Positions 1 to 8,709 are shown, counted from the first letter of the stretch. The stretch: 64,000 nucleotides of DNA from an uncultured Chlorobiaceae bacterium (GCA_903994455.1 CAJEXI010000002.1:114330-178329); one strand, 5' to 3'. Numbers and translations: made by a program. Notes: generated by a model not told the origin, from the sequence alone.

Positions 1-29
1 GGGGTTTTATTGCGAAGCCTGCGAATGGT

Positions 30-668
30 TCACTCATACCCCAACTCCTCCAAATACCCTGCCAGCTCAACGCTCGCCGCATCCCGTTCTTTCAGAATGC
101 TGTGCCATGGCTGGTGATATTTCTCCCAGAGGTTTTTGAGGTTTGAGCGGAGCGCCCGGCTGTATTGCGCAAGGTACTCTTCAACTGTTGCGTAAAGCGT
201 CCGTTCCCACCGTGCAAGAGTGAGTTGCCTGGCTTCAGCGCTGTCAATCTTGTTGCGGGCCTCTTCAACCAGCTTCTCTTTGCGCTCTTTTATCTCTTTG
301 ATGATCTTCTTGCAGGCTTTCAGCTCCGCCTCCCGTTCTGCATGACGGGCAATGCGCTTTTCCTGTTCGGCAATGCGATCACTCAATACCTCTGCTTGTG
401 GTGTCAACGCGGCAATCTCGTATTCTATCGACTGAAAAGATTCGCCTGCATGTTTCAACGCTTTGACCTGCTGCCGTTTGTTTTTAATGGCCCGCTCAAT
501 CTCTTTCAGCTCCCCGCCCAAACTCTTGATCTGCGCCTTGACTTCCGCAAGCTCGGCCTTGGGGTAGACATCGTAATCCTCTTCGCTCCACGAGCCCTCC
601 ATACCGCCCGAGCCAACCCCTATGTAGTTTTGGACAGAAAAATTTATCTGGTGAAAATGTATTGACAA
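30..668 (-). pseudogene. C-terminal fragment of type I restriction methylase HsdM (copy 1)
   Basis: The ORF holds a coiled-coil, Lys/Glu-rich stretch followed by the HsdM C-terminal end (NLWEKYHQPWHSILKERDAA, ending in ELGYE). It lacks the N-terminal helical bundle, the SAM-binding motif and NPPF, so it cannot be a working methylase. The first ~18 codons, ending near 615, do not match the other copies and are probably read-in sequence. The same C-terminus recurs at 1392, 1905, 8059 and 17177. In the copies at 1.4 and 8.1 kb the hsdM stop codon overlaps an ATGAGTGAA start, so hsdM was originally followed by a DUF1016-type gene. Family assignment is firm; the exact 5' boundary is inferred. Confidence 0.75.
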
Positions 669-696
669 TAAGGCAAATATTGTCGTAGTTTAGGCC

Positions 697-975
697 ATGA
701 GTATTTTTCGCTGGGACAACGACAAAAACGAACTGCTGAAGCAAAGCAGAGGGGTATGCTTCGAGCAAGTGGTACTTCTCATGGAAAAAGGAGAAGTCTT
801 GGATAACCTTGAACATCCAAATCAAGAAAAGTATCCTGGGCAGAAAATTGCTGTAGTTATGATTGAGGCTTACGCCTATATTATTCCTTATGTTGAGAGT
901 AATGATGAGATATTTCTCAAGACAATTATTCCCAGTAGAAAAGCTACCAATAAATACGTGAGGGCAGAAAGATGA
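697..975 (+). CDS. BrnT-like ribonuclease toxin
   Basis: A 92-residue protein starting with the FRWDNDKN motif typical of BrnT/DUF4258-type toxins. In the known family the toxin is a RelE-fold ribonuclease that inhibits translation. The last codons overlap the downstream gene by 4 bp (ATGA), the usual coupling for a toxin-antitoxin pair. Key catalytic residues cannot be assigned with certainty by eye. It lies between two hsdM fragments, in accessory DNA. Confidence 0.7.
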   Translation: MSIFRWDNDKNELLKQSRGVCFEQVVLLMEKGEVLDNLEHPNQEKYPGQKIAVVMIEAYAYIIPYVESNDEIFLKTIIPSRKATNKYVRAER

Positions 976-1256
976 AAAAGAGCGTTCTGGATGACGAAGA
1001 AAAGGATATCATTGAATCCTGGGAAAATGGAGAATGGGTATCGGTCAAGGATGCAAAAAAAGAAATTAACAAGCTCCAGCAGTGCGCAAAGAACACGCTG
1101 AATCAAAACAAGAGAATCAGTATTCGAATGACTTCAAAGGATTTAGATCAAGTGCAGCTTATCGCAGTGCAAGAAGGCATTCCATACCAGACTCTCGTGT
1201 CGAGTATTATCCATAAGTATGTTTCCGGTTACCTTGTCGAGAGAAAAAAGGCTTAA
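972..1256 (+). CDS. Antitoxin partner of the BrnT-like toxin (CopG/BrnA type)
   Basis: A 94-residue protein with an acidic N-terminal half and a C-terminal ribbon-helix-helix-like segment (RISIRMTSKDLDQVQLIAV, then a helix with GIPYQTLVSSIIHKY). This is the usual layout of a CopG/MetJ-type antitoxin: DNA binding for autoregulation and toxin neutralisation. It overlaps the toxin gene by 4 bp and so is translationally coupled to it. Of the two ends only the C-terminal DNA-binding half is recognisable. Confidence 0.72.
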   Translation: MKKSVLDDEEKDIIESWENGEWVSVKDAKKEINKLQQCAKNTLNQNKRISIRMTSKDLDQVQLIAVQEGIPYQTLVSSIIHKYVSGYLVERKKA

Positions 1257-1309
1257 CCAAGCCGCACCAGAGAGGTTGATTACCCTTTATACTTGATCTC
1301 CAAAGCTTT

Positions 1310-1395
1310 GTGCAGTCCCCGGAGAAATCCTCTCCCGACTTTGAGTCGGTGATGATCCCGGGGTTTTTTATTGCCCAAGCCTACGAATTGTTCAC
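1310..1395. repeat. Block repeated at 7975-8060 next to hsdM C-terminus copies
   Basis: The sequence from about 1310 (cagtccccggagaaatcctc) to the hsdM stop is nearly identical to 7978-8060. On the minus strand it reads MSEQFVGLGNK, the start of a frame that overlaps the hsdM stop. It resembles the first codons of a DUF1016 gene (compare MSEQFIVVGDDYKNW at 5752). It is therefore likely the scarred junction of an hsdM-DUF1016 operon. Confidence 0.6.
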
Positions 1396-1781
1396 TCATA
1401 CCCCAACTCCATCAAATACCCTGACAACTCAATACTCACCGCATCCCGCTCTTTCAGAATGCTGTGCAACGGCTGATGATATTTCTCCCAGAGATTTTCG
1501 AGGCTTGAGCGAAGCGACCGGCTGTATTGGGCAAGGTACTCTTCAACTGTTGCGTAAAGCGTTCGTTCGCACCGTGCAAGAATGAGTTGCCTGGCTTCAG
1601 CACTGTCAATCTTGTTGCGGGCCTCTTCGACCAGCCTCTCTTTTCGCTCTTTAATCTCTTTGATGATCTTCTTGCAGGCTTTCAGCTCCACCTCCCGTTC
1701 GGCATGACGGGCAATGCGCTTTTCCTGTTCGGCAATACGATCAGTCAATGCCTCTGGGGTGATGATTGCTGACGTGACCAC
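1392..1781 (-). pseudogene. C-terminal fragment of HsdM (copy 2)
   Basis: The fragment reads LTDRIAEQEKRIARHAER through to ELGYE and is about 90 percent identical to copy 1 by eye. It lacks all catalytic motifs. Its upstream edge abuts the palindromic element at 1776-1889, and the first seven or so codons belong to that element. It is non-functional by itself and is one of several hsdM C-termini that may act as recombination anchors. Confidence 0.75.
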
Positions 1782-1889
1782 CCCGTCAGGCTTCGCCTGC
1801 CACCCCTCCGAGGGAGGGGAATTTGCTCTCGCAGCTCATCTTCTTGATTCCCCTCCTCCGGAGGGGTGCCCCGAAGGGGTGGGGTGGTG
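1776..1889. repeat. MITE-like palindromic element inserted in hsdM debris
   Basis: About 114 bp with matching inverted ends. Both ends carry accacccc, then cacccctccg, then aggggaat toward the centre, and a short unpaired core of about 25 bp lies between them. Folded, it forms a long GC-rich hairpin. Translated on the minus strand it gives a Pro/Gly/Arg-rich tail that is foreign to hsdM. It separates hsdM copy 3 from copy 2. No transposase is encoded, so it would have moved in trans or by recombination. Confidence 0.65.
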
Positions 1890-2666
1890 ATTGCATTTGT
1901 AAAATACTGTGCAACGGCTGATGATATTTCTCCCAGAGGTTTTCGAGGCTTGAGCGGAGGTACCGTCTGTTCCGATAGACGTATGCTATCTTCTCGATAT
2001 CTTCGGAGCGCAGGGTGTTCTGCACCTTGCCCTCCCGGTGCTTTGGCTCATTGAGCGTGTCGCCGTTTTCAATCTGAGCATCCAGAATGTCATGAAAGAG
2101 CATGTTCAGTTTGCACAAGCCCCAGGTAGTTCCGTGGCAAAGTATTTGATCAGGTATTCATAAGCCGAACCAGGCAGATCAGGAAATTCAAGATTGTCAT
2201 CGGTGAGCACCACCTTGTCGAAATGGGCGATGAGTTCAACCATGTCGGCATCGGTAATCCGTTTGTTGTTTTTGCCAAAGGTTTTATTGAAGTCGATCGG
2301 TTTCAGAACGCCTTCAAGGCTGCCGAGATTCTTCTCTTCCAGCTCGGCAAAGGCTTTCATCAGCTCAGAGCCCACCTCCTGCTTTTGATGCTTGATTCTC
2401 TCCCAGCGGGCACGCTGCGGCACAAAGAACTTGCAGGCATCTTCACGCTCCAGAACCTCTTCCAGCTCCTTGCCAGCTACACCACGTCTTTCAAGCTGCC
2501 TTTTCCGCATCAGGCGTTCAAGGGCAAACTAGTCGTTGACTCGTTTCAGAAAGAGCATGGCAATGACATACTCCTTGAACTCCGAAGCATCCATGTTCCC
2601 GCGCAGCGATTCGCACGCCTCTTCAAGGAAGTTTTCTAACCACGACAGTGAAAGTTTATGAGCCAT
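1890..2666 (-). pseudogene. Decayed hsdM (copy 3): N-terminus with amber codon, internal deletion, partial C-terminus
   Basis: On the minus strand the frame opens at ATG 2666 with the HsdM N-terminal helical domain ([19 protein letters not shown]). It hits TAG at 2529-2531, codon 46; the copy at 13104 has CAG (Gln46) there. The frame then continues as HsdM_N to about 2110 (VVLTDDNLEFPDLPGSAYEY). Next it jumps, by a deletion of the SAM/NPPF domain, to KLNMLFHDILDAQIENGD and NTLRSEDIEKIAYVYRNRR, and ends in the C-terminal motif before the palindromic element. Two independent lesions (nonsense and large deletion) make it a clear pseudogene. Confidence 0.85.
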
Positions 2667-2719
2667 TGAGGGTTTTGTTTTTTGGGGCTGACATGGGAGG
2701 GGTTACAACTCTTTCGCCT

Positions 2720-3034
2720 CTACGTTGAGAGCTTCTTTTTTCCTTCTCCTACAATTGCTAGCCATGCACGGCCAGCATCAGTGAAACGATATTTCTGTAA
2801 ACGACTGTTTGGTTTTTCAGAGAGGGTCATTTCAATGTAACCAGCCACCAAGGCTTGCTGCAAAAAGCTTTTATGTATATGTGACCGGTCTTTCAACCCT
2901 AATGCCTTGCGGATATATGGTAATGTCCCAGTCGCATTTCTGAGTGGAAACATCAACCAGATGGCTTCATCATCCTGAATATCCGGTTTGAACCGAATAT
3001 ATCCACACCTATGCACCGTTTTCATTGATGGCAA
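2720..3034 (-). pseudogene. Winged-helix C-terminal fragment of a DUF4062/HATPase-type protein
   Basis: The frame carries the signature SRLQKYRFTDAGRAWLAI, which also ends the 8706-10109 gene and the scrap at 14640-14790. In the parent family this is the last winged-helix domain after an AlbA or HATPase_c_4 module. The first ~10 codons overlap the 3' end of the next gene on the same strand and are probably not native. No N-terminal part remains, so I read it as a remnant. Confidence 0.6.
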
Positions 3035-4160
3035 AATTTGCCGGTGAGGTTAATACCCACGATTTGCCGACTTTTTCGGGCCGTCCCATGACTGATACGG
3101 TTTTGTTATCTTTATGCGCATCGCATGCTGCACGGTAATTCTCAGGGCTCAGGGAGACCTTGATATTTACCTTGCGGTTGTTGCCGATATCCCAGGCAAT
3201 GATCACCTGCCTTCCGTCGGAGTCGCTTGAATCATCATCGGTGTCGATTGATTCAGCTTTTAATTGTATGATTTTACCGATTATTTCCGTTTCATGCGAT
3301 TCGGTTACTGCCCGAAGTGATTTTGCTGCAGCTTCAAAATATGGCCGAAAAACTGATGGTTCAATAATGATGTTTGAAAATGAACTGACATCGGCGCTGG
3401 CGTTAAATTCGGGAGACCAAAGCATTGAGTACTCAAGATTAAAATCATCAAGATCTTCAGTAAGCTCTTTCATAACTTCGCACAAGTTTGCATTGAAGCC
3501 TTGTTCATAGTTGCTGGTCATGATGCCGATATCGCTTTCACGAACACCTTTAACGGCAAATTGCAAACCTCGTACAATGCGCTCCATAACCCGTCGTTCA
3601 AGCGGTGATGCTTCAATATCAGGAAGCAGGGTGAGGGTGGAGGGTGGCAATGGCATTTCGATGGTCAGTCCAAAGCTGCCCTGAAACGTGTGACCAAACC
3701 TGCATTTATGGGTATACTCCTTTCCAATTTTCCGCCCTTTGGCAAAGTAGGGCTGATTATCTTCCTCCGCACAGGCGGCATAATAGACCAGATCGCGCAG
3801 GCGTGAAATAACCAAAGGTGCCAGTTCAAGGGGTAAACTTGTCAGGCGGGCGCTGCTGTATATCCGCTGACGAAAAATATCAAGCGAGCGGTTTTTTATC
3901 TTCTGGACAATATCTGAAACGGAAACTTGCTCAAGTGCCGCGATAAGTTTGGCCGCTGAATGGATTTTGGCAACAGCATCCCGATAGTTGTTACCGTTTG
4001 GAAGAACAAGCTTGATCTGGTTGTTGTAATCGTCGTTACGCTCGTATTGGTAAACGAGTAAGGATGGATTGGGATGCTCAAGCTTGGTCCAACCGGCTTT
4101 ACGAATGTAGGCGGTTATATCTTCTACGCGGAGCTGAATGCTTATATCGTGATTGTTCAT
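3009..4160 (-). CDS. Uncharacterised 383-aa partner of DUF4365 protein
   Basis: An intact 383-residue soluble protein with no signal peptide or membrane segment. I do not recognise a catalytic motif. Visible features are an N-terminal part (about 1-110) with VEDITAYIRKAGWTKLEHPN, a central region, an acidic Asp/Ser stretch near 310 and a beta-rich C-terminus. Its ATG overlaps the stop of the DUF4365 gene by 4 bp, which points to co-translation and probably a shared complex. The neighbourhood (R-M remnants, DUF1016) makes a phage-defence role plausible, but that is inference from location only. Confidence 0.7.
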   Translation of the reverse strand: MNNHDISIQLRVEDITAYIRKAGWTKLEHPNPSLLVYQYERNDDYNNQIKLVLPNGNNYRDAVAKIHSAAKLIAALEQVSVSDIVQKIKNRSLDIFRQRIYSSARLTSLPLELAPLVISRLRDLVYYAACAEEDNQPYFAKGRKIGKEYTHKCRFGHTFQGSFGLTIEMPLPPSTLTLLPDIEASPLERRVMERIVRGLQFAVKGVRESDIGIMTSNYEQGFNANLCEVMKELTEDLDDFNLEYSMLWSPEFNASADVSSFSNIIIEPSVFRPYFEAAAKSLRAVTESHETEIIGKIIQLKAESIDTDDDSSDSDGRQVIIAWDIGNNRKVNIKVSLSPENYRAACDAHKDNKTVSVMGRPEKVGKSWVLTSPANFAINENGA

Positions 4161-4678
4161 GATGGAAGTTCTCCTTTCTCAAGGGCAGTTAACACCTCGT
4201 TCAGGATGTTTGGAGTCAGGAAGTTTTGCCTGCTTATTTCAATTCGTTGCGTTCTCGCATTCTTGCTTCTCTCTCCAGAGAGGTAGATCCAATAACAGCA
4301 GCGACGCAACACCAACTCTTCTTCTGAAAGAGAGAGCCACTCGCTTTCAGCTTCAGGTAATACCATCAAAATAAGAATTACCGGCGTAGTGGCAGCTCTT
4401 GGAGCACGATCAACCAGATAATTGTGGGTTTCAACATCCAGATCATAACGAAGATGTGCATCATCAATGATACAGTTTTTTGATGCTTTGAGCTGAAAAT
4501 CAAGACTGAAACCAGTTTCATGGTAATGGCCATTGAAGTAAGATACCTGATGAAATGTGCCATCAATAGTATAATCGTGTGAGCGATCTTTCATGCTCAA
4601 ATTCACCCCTGCTTTTGCGGCAATTGCCTGAACGTAAGCCCGGCTTAGATCCTCTTCAGTATGTTGAATAGTCAGCAT
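4157..4678 (-). CDS. DUF4365 family protein, PD-(D/E)XK nuclease-like
   Basis: A 173-residue protein that matches the DUF4365 family in layout: an N-terminal helix with EEDLSRAYVQAIAAKAG, then the core strand GFSLDFQLKAS. The D-x-QxK spacing is what one expects of a PD-(D/E)XK nuclease core, with Glu8/Glu9 in the first helix as a further possible metal ligand. The C-terminal half holds WLSLSEEELVLRRCCYWIYL, a strand-helix motif common in this family. It is translated just upstream of, and overlapping, the 383-aa gene. A nuclease role is inferred from motif spacing, not shown. Confidence 0.72.
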   Translation of the reverse strand: MLTIQHTEEDLSRAYVQAIAAKAGVNLSMKDRSHDYTIDGTFHQVSYFNGHYHETGFSLDFQLKASKNCIIDDAHLRYDLDVETHNYLVDRAPRAATTPVILILMVLPEAESEWLSLSEEELVLRRCCYWIYLSGERSKNARTQRIEISRQNFLTPNILNEVLTALEKGELPS

Positions 4679-4773
4679 TGTTGGAATAGTATAGTGCAGA
4701 AAACTCTATCCTGGGTACAGCAACGTCCTAAAGCATCATTCCTCAACAGTATACGTTCAATGATGTTGCCATC

Positions 4774-5007
4774 TCAACTCTTGCCACTGTCCATGTTACG
4801 ACTTGCAATGGCTTTTTTCACGGCACTTTTTGCGGCTGCACGGGAAACTGAACCTGTTTTGGGTGCCTCATGGACTTTCCGTGTTGCAACTGAACGTTTG
4901 ACGAGTGTTTTTGAGGCAGCCGACTTCTCCTTAGTACTGGATGACGTGGCAAGTGTTTTACCGGCGTTACTTGTGGCAGCTTTCGTCAGAACTTTAGCAC
5001 CAGGCAT
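4774..5007 (-). CDS. Small basic Ala/Ser/Lys-rich protein
   Basis: A 77-residue, highly basic, low-complexity protein (many Ala, Ser, Lys, Thr) ending in SRAAAKSAVKKAIASRN. It has a strong ribosome site, TAAGGAG, five bases before ATG 5007, so it is very likely translated. It lies 95 bp upstream of the DUF4365 gene on the same strand and may lead that operon. The composition resembles DNA-binding tails or disordered antitoxins, but no family is recognised. Confidence 0.6.
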   Translation of the reverse strand: MPGAKVLTKAATSNAGKTLATSSSTKEKSAASKTLVKRSVATRKVHEAPKTGSVSRAAAKSAVKKAIASRNMDSGKS

Positions 5008-5428
5008 GTACGCTCCTTACATCAATGTTTCATTGAGCATAACACTCATTAAATTGATCCACCTGAACGACAGATTTTTGAATCGTAATACATATAAATA
5101 CGCCAATAAAAAGATAGTTAATATACCACTAATGAAATACATAGAGGCGAATTACAATCTTATTGTAACACATTCTTCCTGTTTTTATATTGATCAGATA
5201 AATACACTAATTACACGCCGTCACGAGTGGTTGCCTTGTCAGAGTAACGGCACTTTGCTGAATAACACACAATTTCGGCTCATCAAAATACATCAACAAA
5301 TATAACTTTACCCCTGAACCTGCACCGCACTATCCCCTTCTTTCAGCACAAGGTCTGCTGAACATAAGAGAGCGCTTCTTTGCTCTCCCCTATTGGGAAA
5401 TGAGAACAATGTTTTCTCCTCAAGGTAA
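5008..5428. other. AT-rich intergenic stretch with degraded DUF1016 end
   Basis: No gene is supported in 5010-5300, which is AT-rich. From about 5310 to 5430 the minus strand matches, in broken frames, the DUF1016 middle region (VGQLP, GENIVLIS) and a tail AVQVQG. The bases near 5245-5295 also match the dispersed repeat seen at 12555, 14426 and 17058. The DUF4365 operon promoter is probably just above 5007, but I cannot define its boxes. Confidence 0.5.
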
Positions 5429-5429
5429 T

Positions 5430-5752
5430 TGGCCAACACGCTTTTGACTTTTTATATCTGTTTGATTATAAAAGAGATACCACTGTTTGACATATTTAAT
5501 ATTGCTCAAGAAAAAAACCTTCATCTCCGGAAATTCGGCCATCAAATCTGCACTGAGTTGGCGAAGCAAACCATCGCCCCACTGCGCATTCGTCTGCTTT
5601 TAAACAATGTCGGCACCAAGCTCCCAGCAAAACTGCAAAAGCGCCCTGTTTACCAAAATCGCCGCTTTGAGCTGTACAGAGCGGATGCGGAGTTTTACCT
5701 CTTTCAGCCAGTTTTTATAGTCATCACCGACCACAATGAATTGTTCACTCAT
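5430..5752 (-). pseudogene. N-terminal fragment of a second DUF1016 (YhcG) protein
   Basis: From ATG 5752, overlapping the stop of the intact DUF1016 gene (gATGAGTGA), the frame reads MSEQFIVVGDDYKNWLKEVK, then LLQFCWELGADIV and a TAA stop at the codon where relatives have Glu or Ala. The frame then resumes: KQTNAQWGDGLLRQLSADL, AEFPEMKVFFLSNIKYVKQW, VGQLP and another stop. Two in-frame stops and loss of the nuclease half make it a pseudogene. It shows that two DUF1016 genes once sat in tandem. Confidence 0.75.
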
Positions 5753-6797
5753 CTCCCACCCCCTCATTTCTACTCATCTCTTTCTCAATCTCCTCAATAG
5801 TCGGCAAGCTCCCCTTCAGATTTTCCGGCAGTGAGCGAGTTAGTTCATATTCCGAAATTCCAATAGGTTTATGGATATCCCTGAGAGCGTATTCGGCAAA
5901 TACCTTGTCTTTACTTTCACAGAGTATCAAGCCAATGGTTTTCTCATCGGTTCCATGTTTCAGCAGATCATCCACAGCGGAGCAGTAAAAATTCATCTTC
6001 CCGGCATATTCCGGTTTAAACTCACCTTTTTTGAGTTCGATGACAATAAAACAGCGTAACCGCAAGTGATAAAAGAGAAGATCGATGTAAAAATCTTTAT
6101 CGCTGATTTCAAGATGATACTGCCTGCCGACAAAGGCAAAGCCAGCACCCAGTTCAACCAGAAATTTTTCGAAGTGTTTGATCAGTTCCGTCTCCAGTTC
6201 CCGCTCGGCAAATTGTTCCGACAGAGTAAGAAAATCAAAAATATAGGGATCTTTTAATGCCTGCCGTACCATGTCGGATTGCGGCATGGCCAGCGTTTGG
6301 TCGAAGTTGTTGGCCAGCGAACCCTGACGGCTATACTGGTCGCTTATTATCATTGCAGCAAGGGTATCGCGGTTCCAGCCGTTTGTAGCCGTCTGCTCCA
6401 TGTACCAGAATCGAACCGGTACATCCTTGATTTTTTCAATCAACAAGCAGTGATGACCCCAGGGAATACCTGCAAGCAAAGCCTGCTCCGGTAATTTTGC
6501 AACAGGCTGTTGCAAAATTGATGTACCGTATTCTCTGGCAAAACGGATCATATACCCGATGTTCCGTTCCGAAAACCCCTTGATCTCAGGCAATTCGTTG
6601 TGGATATCTTTTGAAAGCCGGGGAATAACCGCAGCCCCCCAACCAGCCACCTTTTGTTTCTCCACAAGCATCTTGCCGATATCCCAATACATGGAAATCA
6701 GTTCCGAATTTGCGGAAAGAATCGCTTTAGTTTGAGCTTGCCGTATACGCTGCTTGATGTCGATCAGCAGCGTCTTGTAAAAAGTCAGTTCACTCAT
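5745..6797 (-). CDS. DUF1016 / YhcG-type PD-(D/E)XK nuclease
   Basis: A full-length 350-residue member. The N-terminal DUF1016_N domain (about 1-160) includes ISMYWDIGKMLVEKQ and the IPWGHHCLLIEKI motif. The C-terminal domain has KDFYIDLLFYH and FIVIELKKGEFKPEYAGKMN near residue 250, the D...E-x-K active-site pattern. The family is found next to type I R-M genes and is thought to act on branched or foreign DNA; its exact role is not settled. The gene is flanked by fragments of its own family on both sides, each with the same ATGAGTGA stop/start overlap, so a tandem array of paralogues has collapsed here. Confidence 0.85.
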   Translation of the reverse strand: MSELTFYKTLLIDIKQRIRQAQTKAILSANSELISMYWDIGKMLVEKQKVAGWGAAVIPRLSKDIHNELPEIKGFSERNIGYMIRFAREYGTSILQQPVAKLPEQALLAGIPWGHHCLLIEKIKDVPVRFWYMEQTATNGWNRDTLAAMIISDQYSRQGSLANNFDQTLAMPQSDMVRQALKDPYIFDFLTLSEQFAERELETELIKHFEKFLVELGAGFAFVGRQYHLEISDKDFYIDLLFYHLRLRCFIVIELKKGEFKPEYAGKMNFYCSAVDDLLKHGTDEKTIGLILCESKDKVFAEYALRDIHKPIGISEYELTRSLPENLKGSLPTIEEIEKEMSRNEGVGDE

Positions 6798-6967
6798 TAG
6801 TCAAATTGCTGATTTGATACGCCATAACCGCCCTGATCCAGTTTTTTTGCACGGTTTGCTGTGCATAATAGAGCGCTTCATTGCAATCCTTGCATTTGGT
6901 AATAATTGCAATGTTATGACCCCAGGGTAATTGGCCAACAAGCTGTTGGCTTATTATATCTTTTTGA
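6790..6967 (-). pseudogene. Middle fragment of a DUF1016 protein upstream of the intact gene
   Basis: On the minus strand 6967-6790 reads IISQQLVGQLPWGHNIAIIT, then KDCNEALYYAQQTVQKNW and ISNLTNE, stopping at TGA inside ATGAGTGA, which overlaps the start of the intact DUF1016 gene. It is an in-frame internal slice of the DUF1016_N domain with no start and no nuclease domain. Confidence 0.7.
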
Positions 6968-6972
6968 GGGCT

Positions 6973-7206
6973 CTACCTATCCCTCCCTTCTCGGATACAA
7001 TCTACAATCTCTCTCGTCGAAATTTGAGCGTCAATGTTTGGGACAGATAATGATTGAAGTATTGGCTCGCGATTAACCAACTTGGCGGCACACTTTTTTT
7101 CTGACTCTTTGATGGCCGCAAAAATACGATCAAGATCATTGCCATATCTCGCCGCATGGGCACTTCTAACTCTACGGATTTCTTCTACGATTGGATCATC
7201 TCTCAT
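6973..7206 (-). CDS. Small conserved hypothetical protein
   Basis: A 77-residue protein beginning MRDDPIVEEIRRVRSAHAAR. This is a pattern I have seen in short bacterial proteins encoded near toxin or nuclease genes, but I cannot name a function. A good ribosome site (GGAGG) precedes ATG 7206 and lies inside the end of the truncated yafQ gene, which overlaps it by 4 bp. It is probably the last gene of this small operon. Confidence 0.6.
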   Translation of the reverse strand: MRDDPIVEEIRRVRSAHAARYGNDLDRIFAAIKESEKKCAAKLVNREPILQSLSVPNIDAQISTREIVDCIREGRDR

Positions 7207-7409
7207 TGATTAACTCCTCCGGGGAACAAAGTATTGGACTTTCCATGATATTGACCTTTCAGCGGGTGATCAAGATAAACTGAATCCAGAGGCTCTCCTT
7301 CGGCAAGATTCTGAACGACAGAGAGTAGTTGTTCAAGCTCTTTTCCCCGTTTCAGCACACGCTTGATATCTTTTTTAAATTGCGTGGTTCTTCGAATCTG
7401 ATACATCAC
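7203..7409 (-). pseudogene. YafQ-type toxin, 3' truncated
   Basis: The first 50 residues match YafQ/RelE toxins (IRRTTQFKKDIKRVLKRGK, then LDHPLKGQYHGK). The frame then runs into SNTLFPGGVNQ and stops. Family members continue for about 35 more residues with the catalytic histidine region (a DWLLIY-like strand), which is absent. The foreign tail encodes the ribosome site of the next gene. The toxin is therefore probably dead while its antitoxin survives upstream. Confidence 0.7.
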
Positions 7410-7669
7410 GACAACAAGTCCTCACGTAACGACTGCAGTGAAGTAAATACGGGCATACATGATTTATCTTCGGCAAAACTATTGAGTGTCAGGTCATTGG
7501 GAATTTCTGTTAACTCCAAAAGCTCTCGCATCTCTGTATCCTGAAAAATATAGCCAGCGACAGCAATACGGTCTTTTTTCGGCAATGCACAAAAGACCCG
7601 ATAAAACGCCGCAGCCGTACTTATATGATTGACGGCAGGTGATGTTGAGATTGGGGCTGAATGTTTCAT
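7406..7669 (-). CDS. Antitoxin of the truncated YafQ-type toxin
   Basis: I start this at ATG 7669 because GGAGGAGG lies six bases upstream; a longer frame from 7759 has no such site. The 87-residue product has an acidic C-terminal half (YIFQDTEMRELLELTEIPND), and its end overlaps the toxin start by 4 bp, the normal order for RelB/DinJ-like antitoxins. The N-terminus is not a clear ribbon-helix-helix. Its role as antitoxin rests on position and coupling. Confidence 0.6.
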   Translation of the reverse strand: MKHSAPISTSPAVNHISTAAAFYRVFCALPKKDRIAVAGYIFQDTEMRELLELTEIPNDLTLNSFAEDKSCMPVFTSLQSLREDLLS

Positions 7670-8058
7670 AATTCCTCCTCCGGGGTACGGTGATTTACTG
7701 ATCGGGTAACAAGTTGAACGTAAATGCTGAAAGGTATAAGGACGAAGCTGCTTCCCCATTTTTCAAGCAGACTCTTCACTTCTAATCAAATTAACACATT
7801 TTTTCATACTGCCCAAAGCTCTCGGATTTCATGGAATCGAAATGGTACGCTCAATCCAACCTGATGTTATGAGCGGCTAAATTGAGGCTTTTTGCGCAAA
7901 TGTCCCTGATGTTTTATTCCTGTGACTGGCTATAGCTCTTCGCGAGACAGATCATATACCCGATGCTATATCTTTTGTGCAGTCCCCGGAGAAATCCTCT
8001 CCCGACCTTGAGTCGGTGATGATCCAGGAGTTTTTTATTGCCCAAGCCTACGAATTGT
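7670..8058. other. Intergenic region holding the repeat of 1310-1395
   Basis: No complete gene is seen. 7680-7960 is unassigned. 7975-8058 is the copy of the hsdM/DUF1016 junction also present at 1310. Confidence 0.45.
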
Positions 8059-8709
8059 TCACTCATACCCTAGCTCCATCAAATACCCTGCCAGCTCAAC
8101 ACTCGCAGCATCCCGTTCTTTCAGAATGCTGTGCAATGGCTGATGATATTTCTCCCAGAGGTTTTCGAGGCTTGAGCGGAGGTACCGTCTGTTCCGGTAG
8201 ACATAAGCTATCTTCTCGATATCTTCGGAGCGCAGGGTGTTCTGCACCTTGCCCTCCTTGTATTCGTGGTCGGCATTGATAAAGAGTACCTCCTTGCGGG
8301 TTGCGGCACCGGCTCGGTTGATAATGAGAATGGAGGCGGGAATGCCGGTACCATAAAAAAGGGCTGGCGGCAGACCAATAACCGCTTCAAGGTAGCCGCG
8401 CCTGATCATCCACTCCCGCATTTTACGCTCTTCACCACCACGGAAAAGAACACCGTGCGGCATAATCACCGCCATGCGCCCGGTGGATTTGAGCGTGCTG
8501 ATAATATGCTGGACAAACATGAAATCCGCTTTGCCTTTGGTGGGCATCCAAAACTGATAGCGATCTTTGAACTTCATGTTGTCGGCAGAATAGTTCTGCG
8601 AAAAGGGCGGATTGGCAATGTTCTGAAAATCCGTGTAACCATTCCTCACTGCATCCAACGGCAGAGCAACCTCGATAAGCTTGCGTGGTGATTTTGCAGG
8701 ATAGGTCAT
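8059..8709 (-). pseudogene. Chimeric ORF: DUF1156-like start fused to HsdM catalytic and C-terminal part (copy 4)
   Basis: From ATG 8709, overlapping the previous stop as ATGA, the first 20 residues MTYPAKSPRKLIEVALPLDA are the start of a DUF1156-type DNA methylase. The next ten (VRNGYTDFQN) match the C-terminus of the ParA protein at 14850. Then HsdM resumes with ANPPFSQNYSADNMKF (N6-adenine motif NPPF), GKADFMFVQHI and the usual C-terminus ELGYE. The SAM-binding motif is missing, so methylation is not expected. The frame is open throughout, which suggests either a young fusion or chance. Confidence 0.75.

Noticed and set aside
165..665. Long plus-strand open frames over the hsdM copies (165-665, 1310-1585, 1527-1772, 7977-8279, 12631-13077)
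   Set aside because: They are antisense shadows of the hsdM frames; no family match and no ribosome sites.
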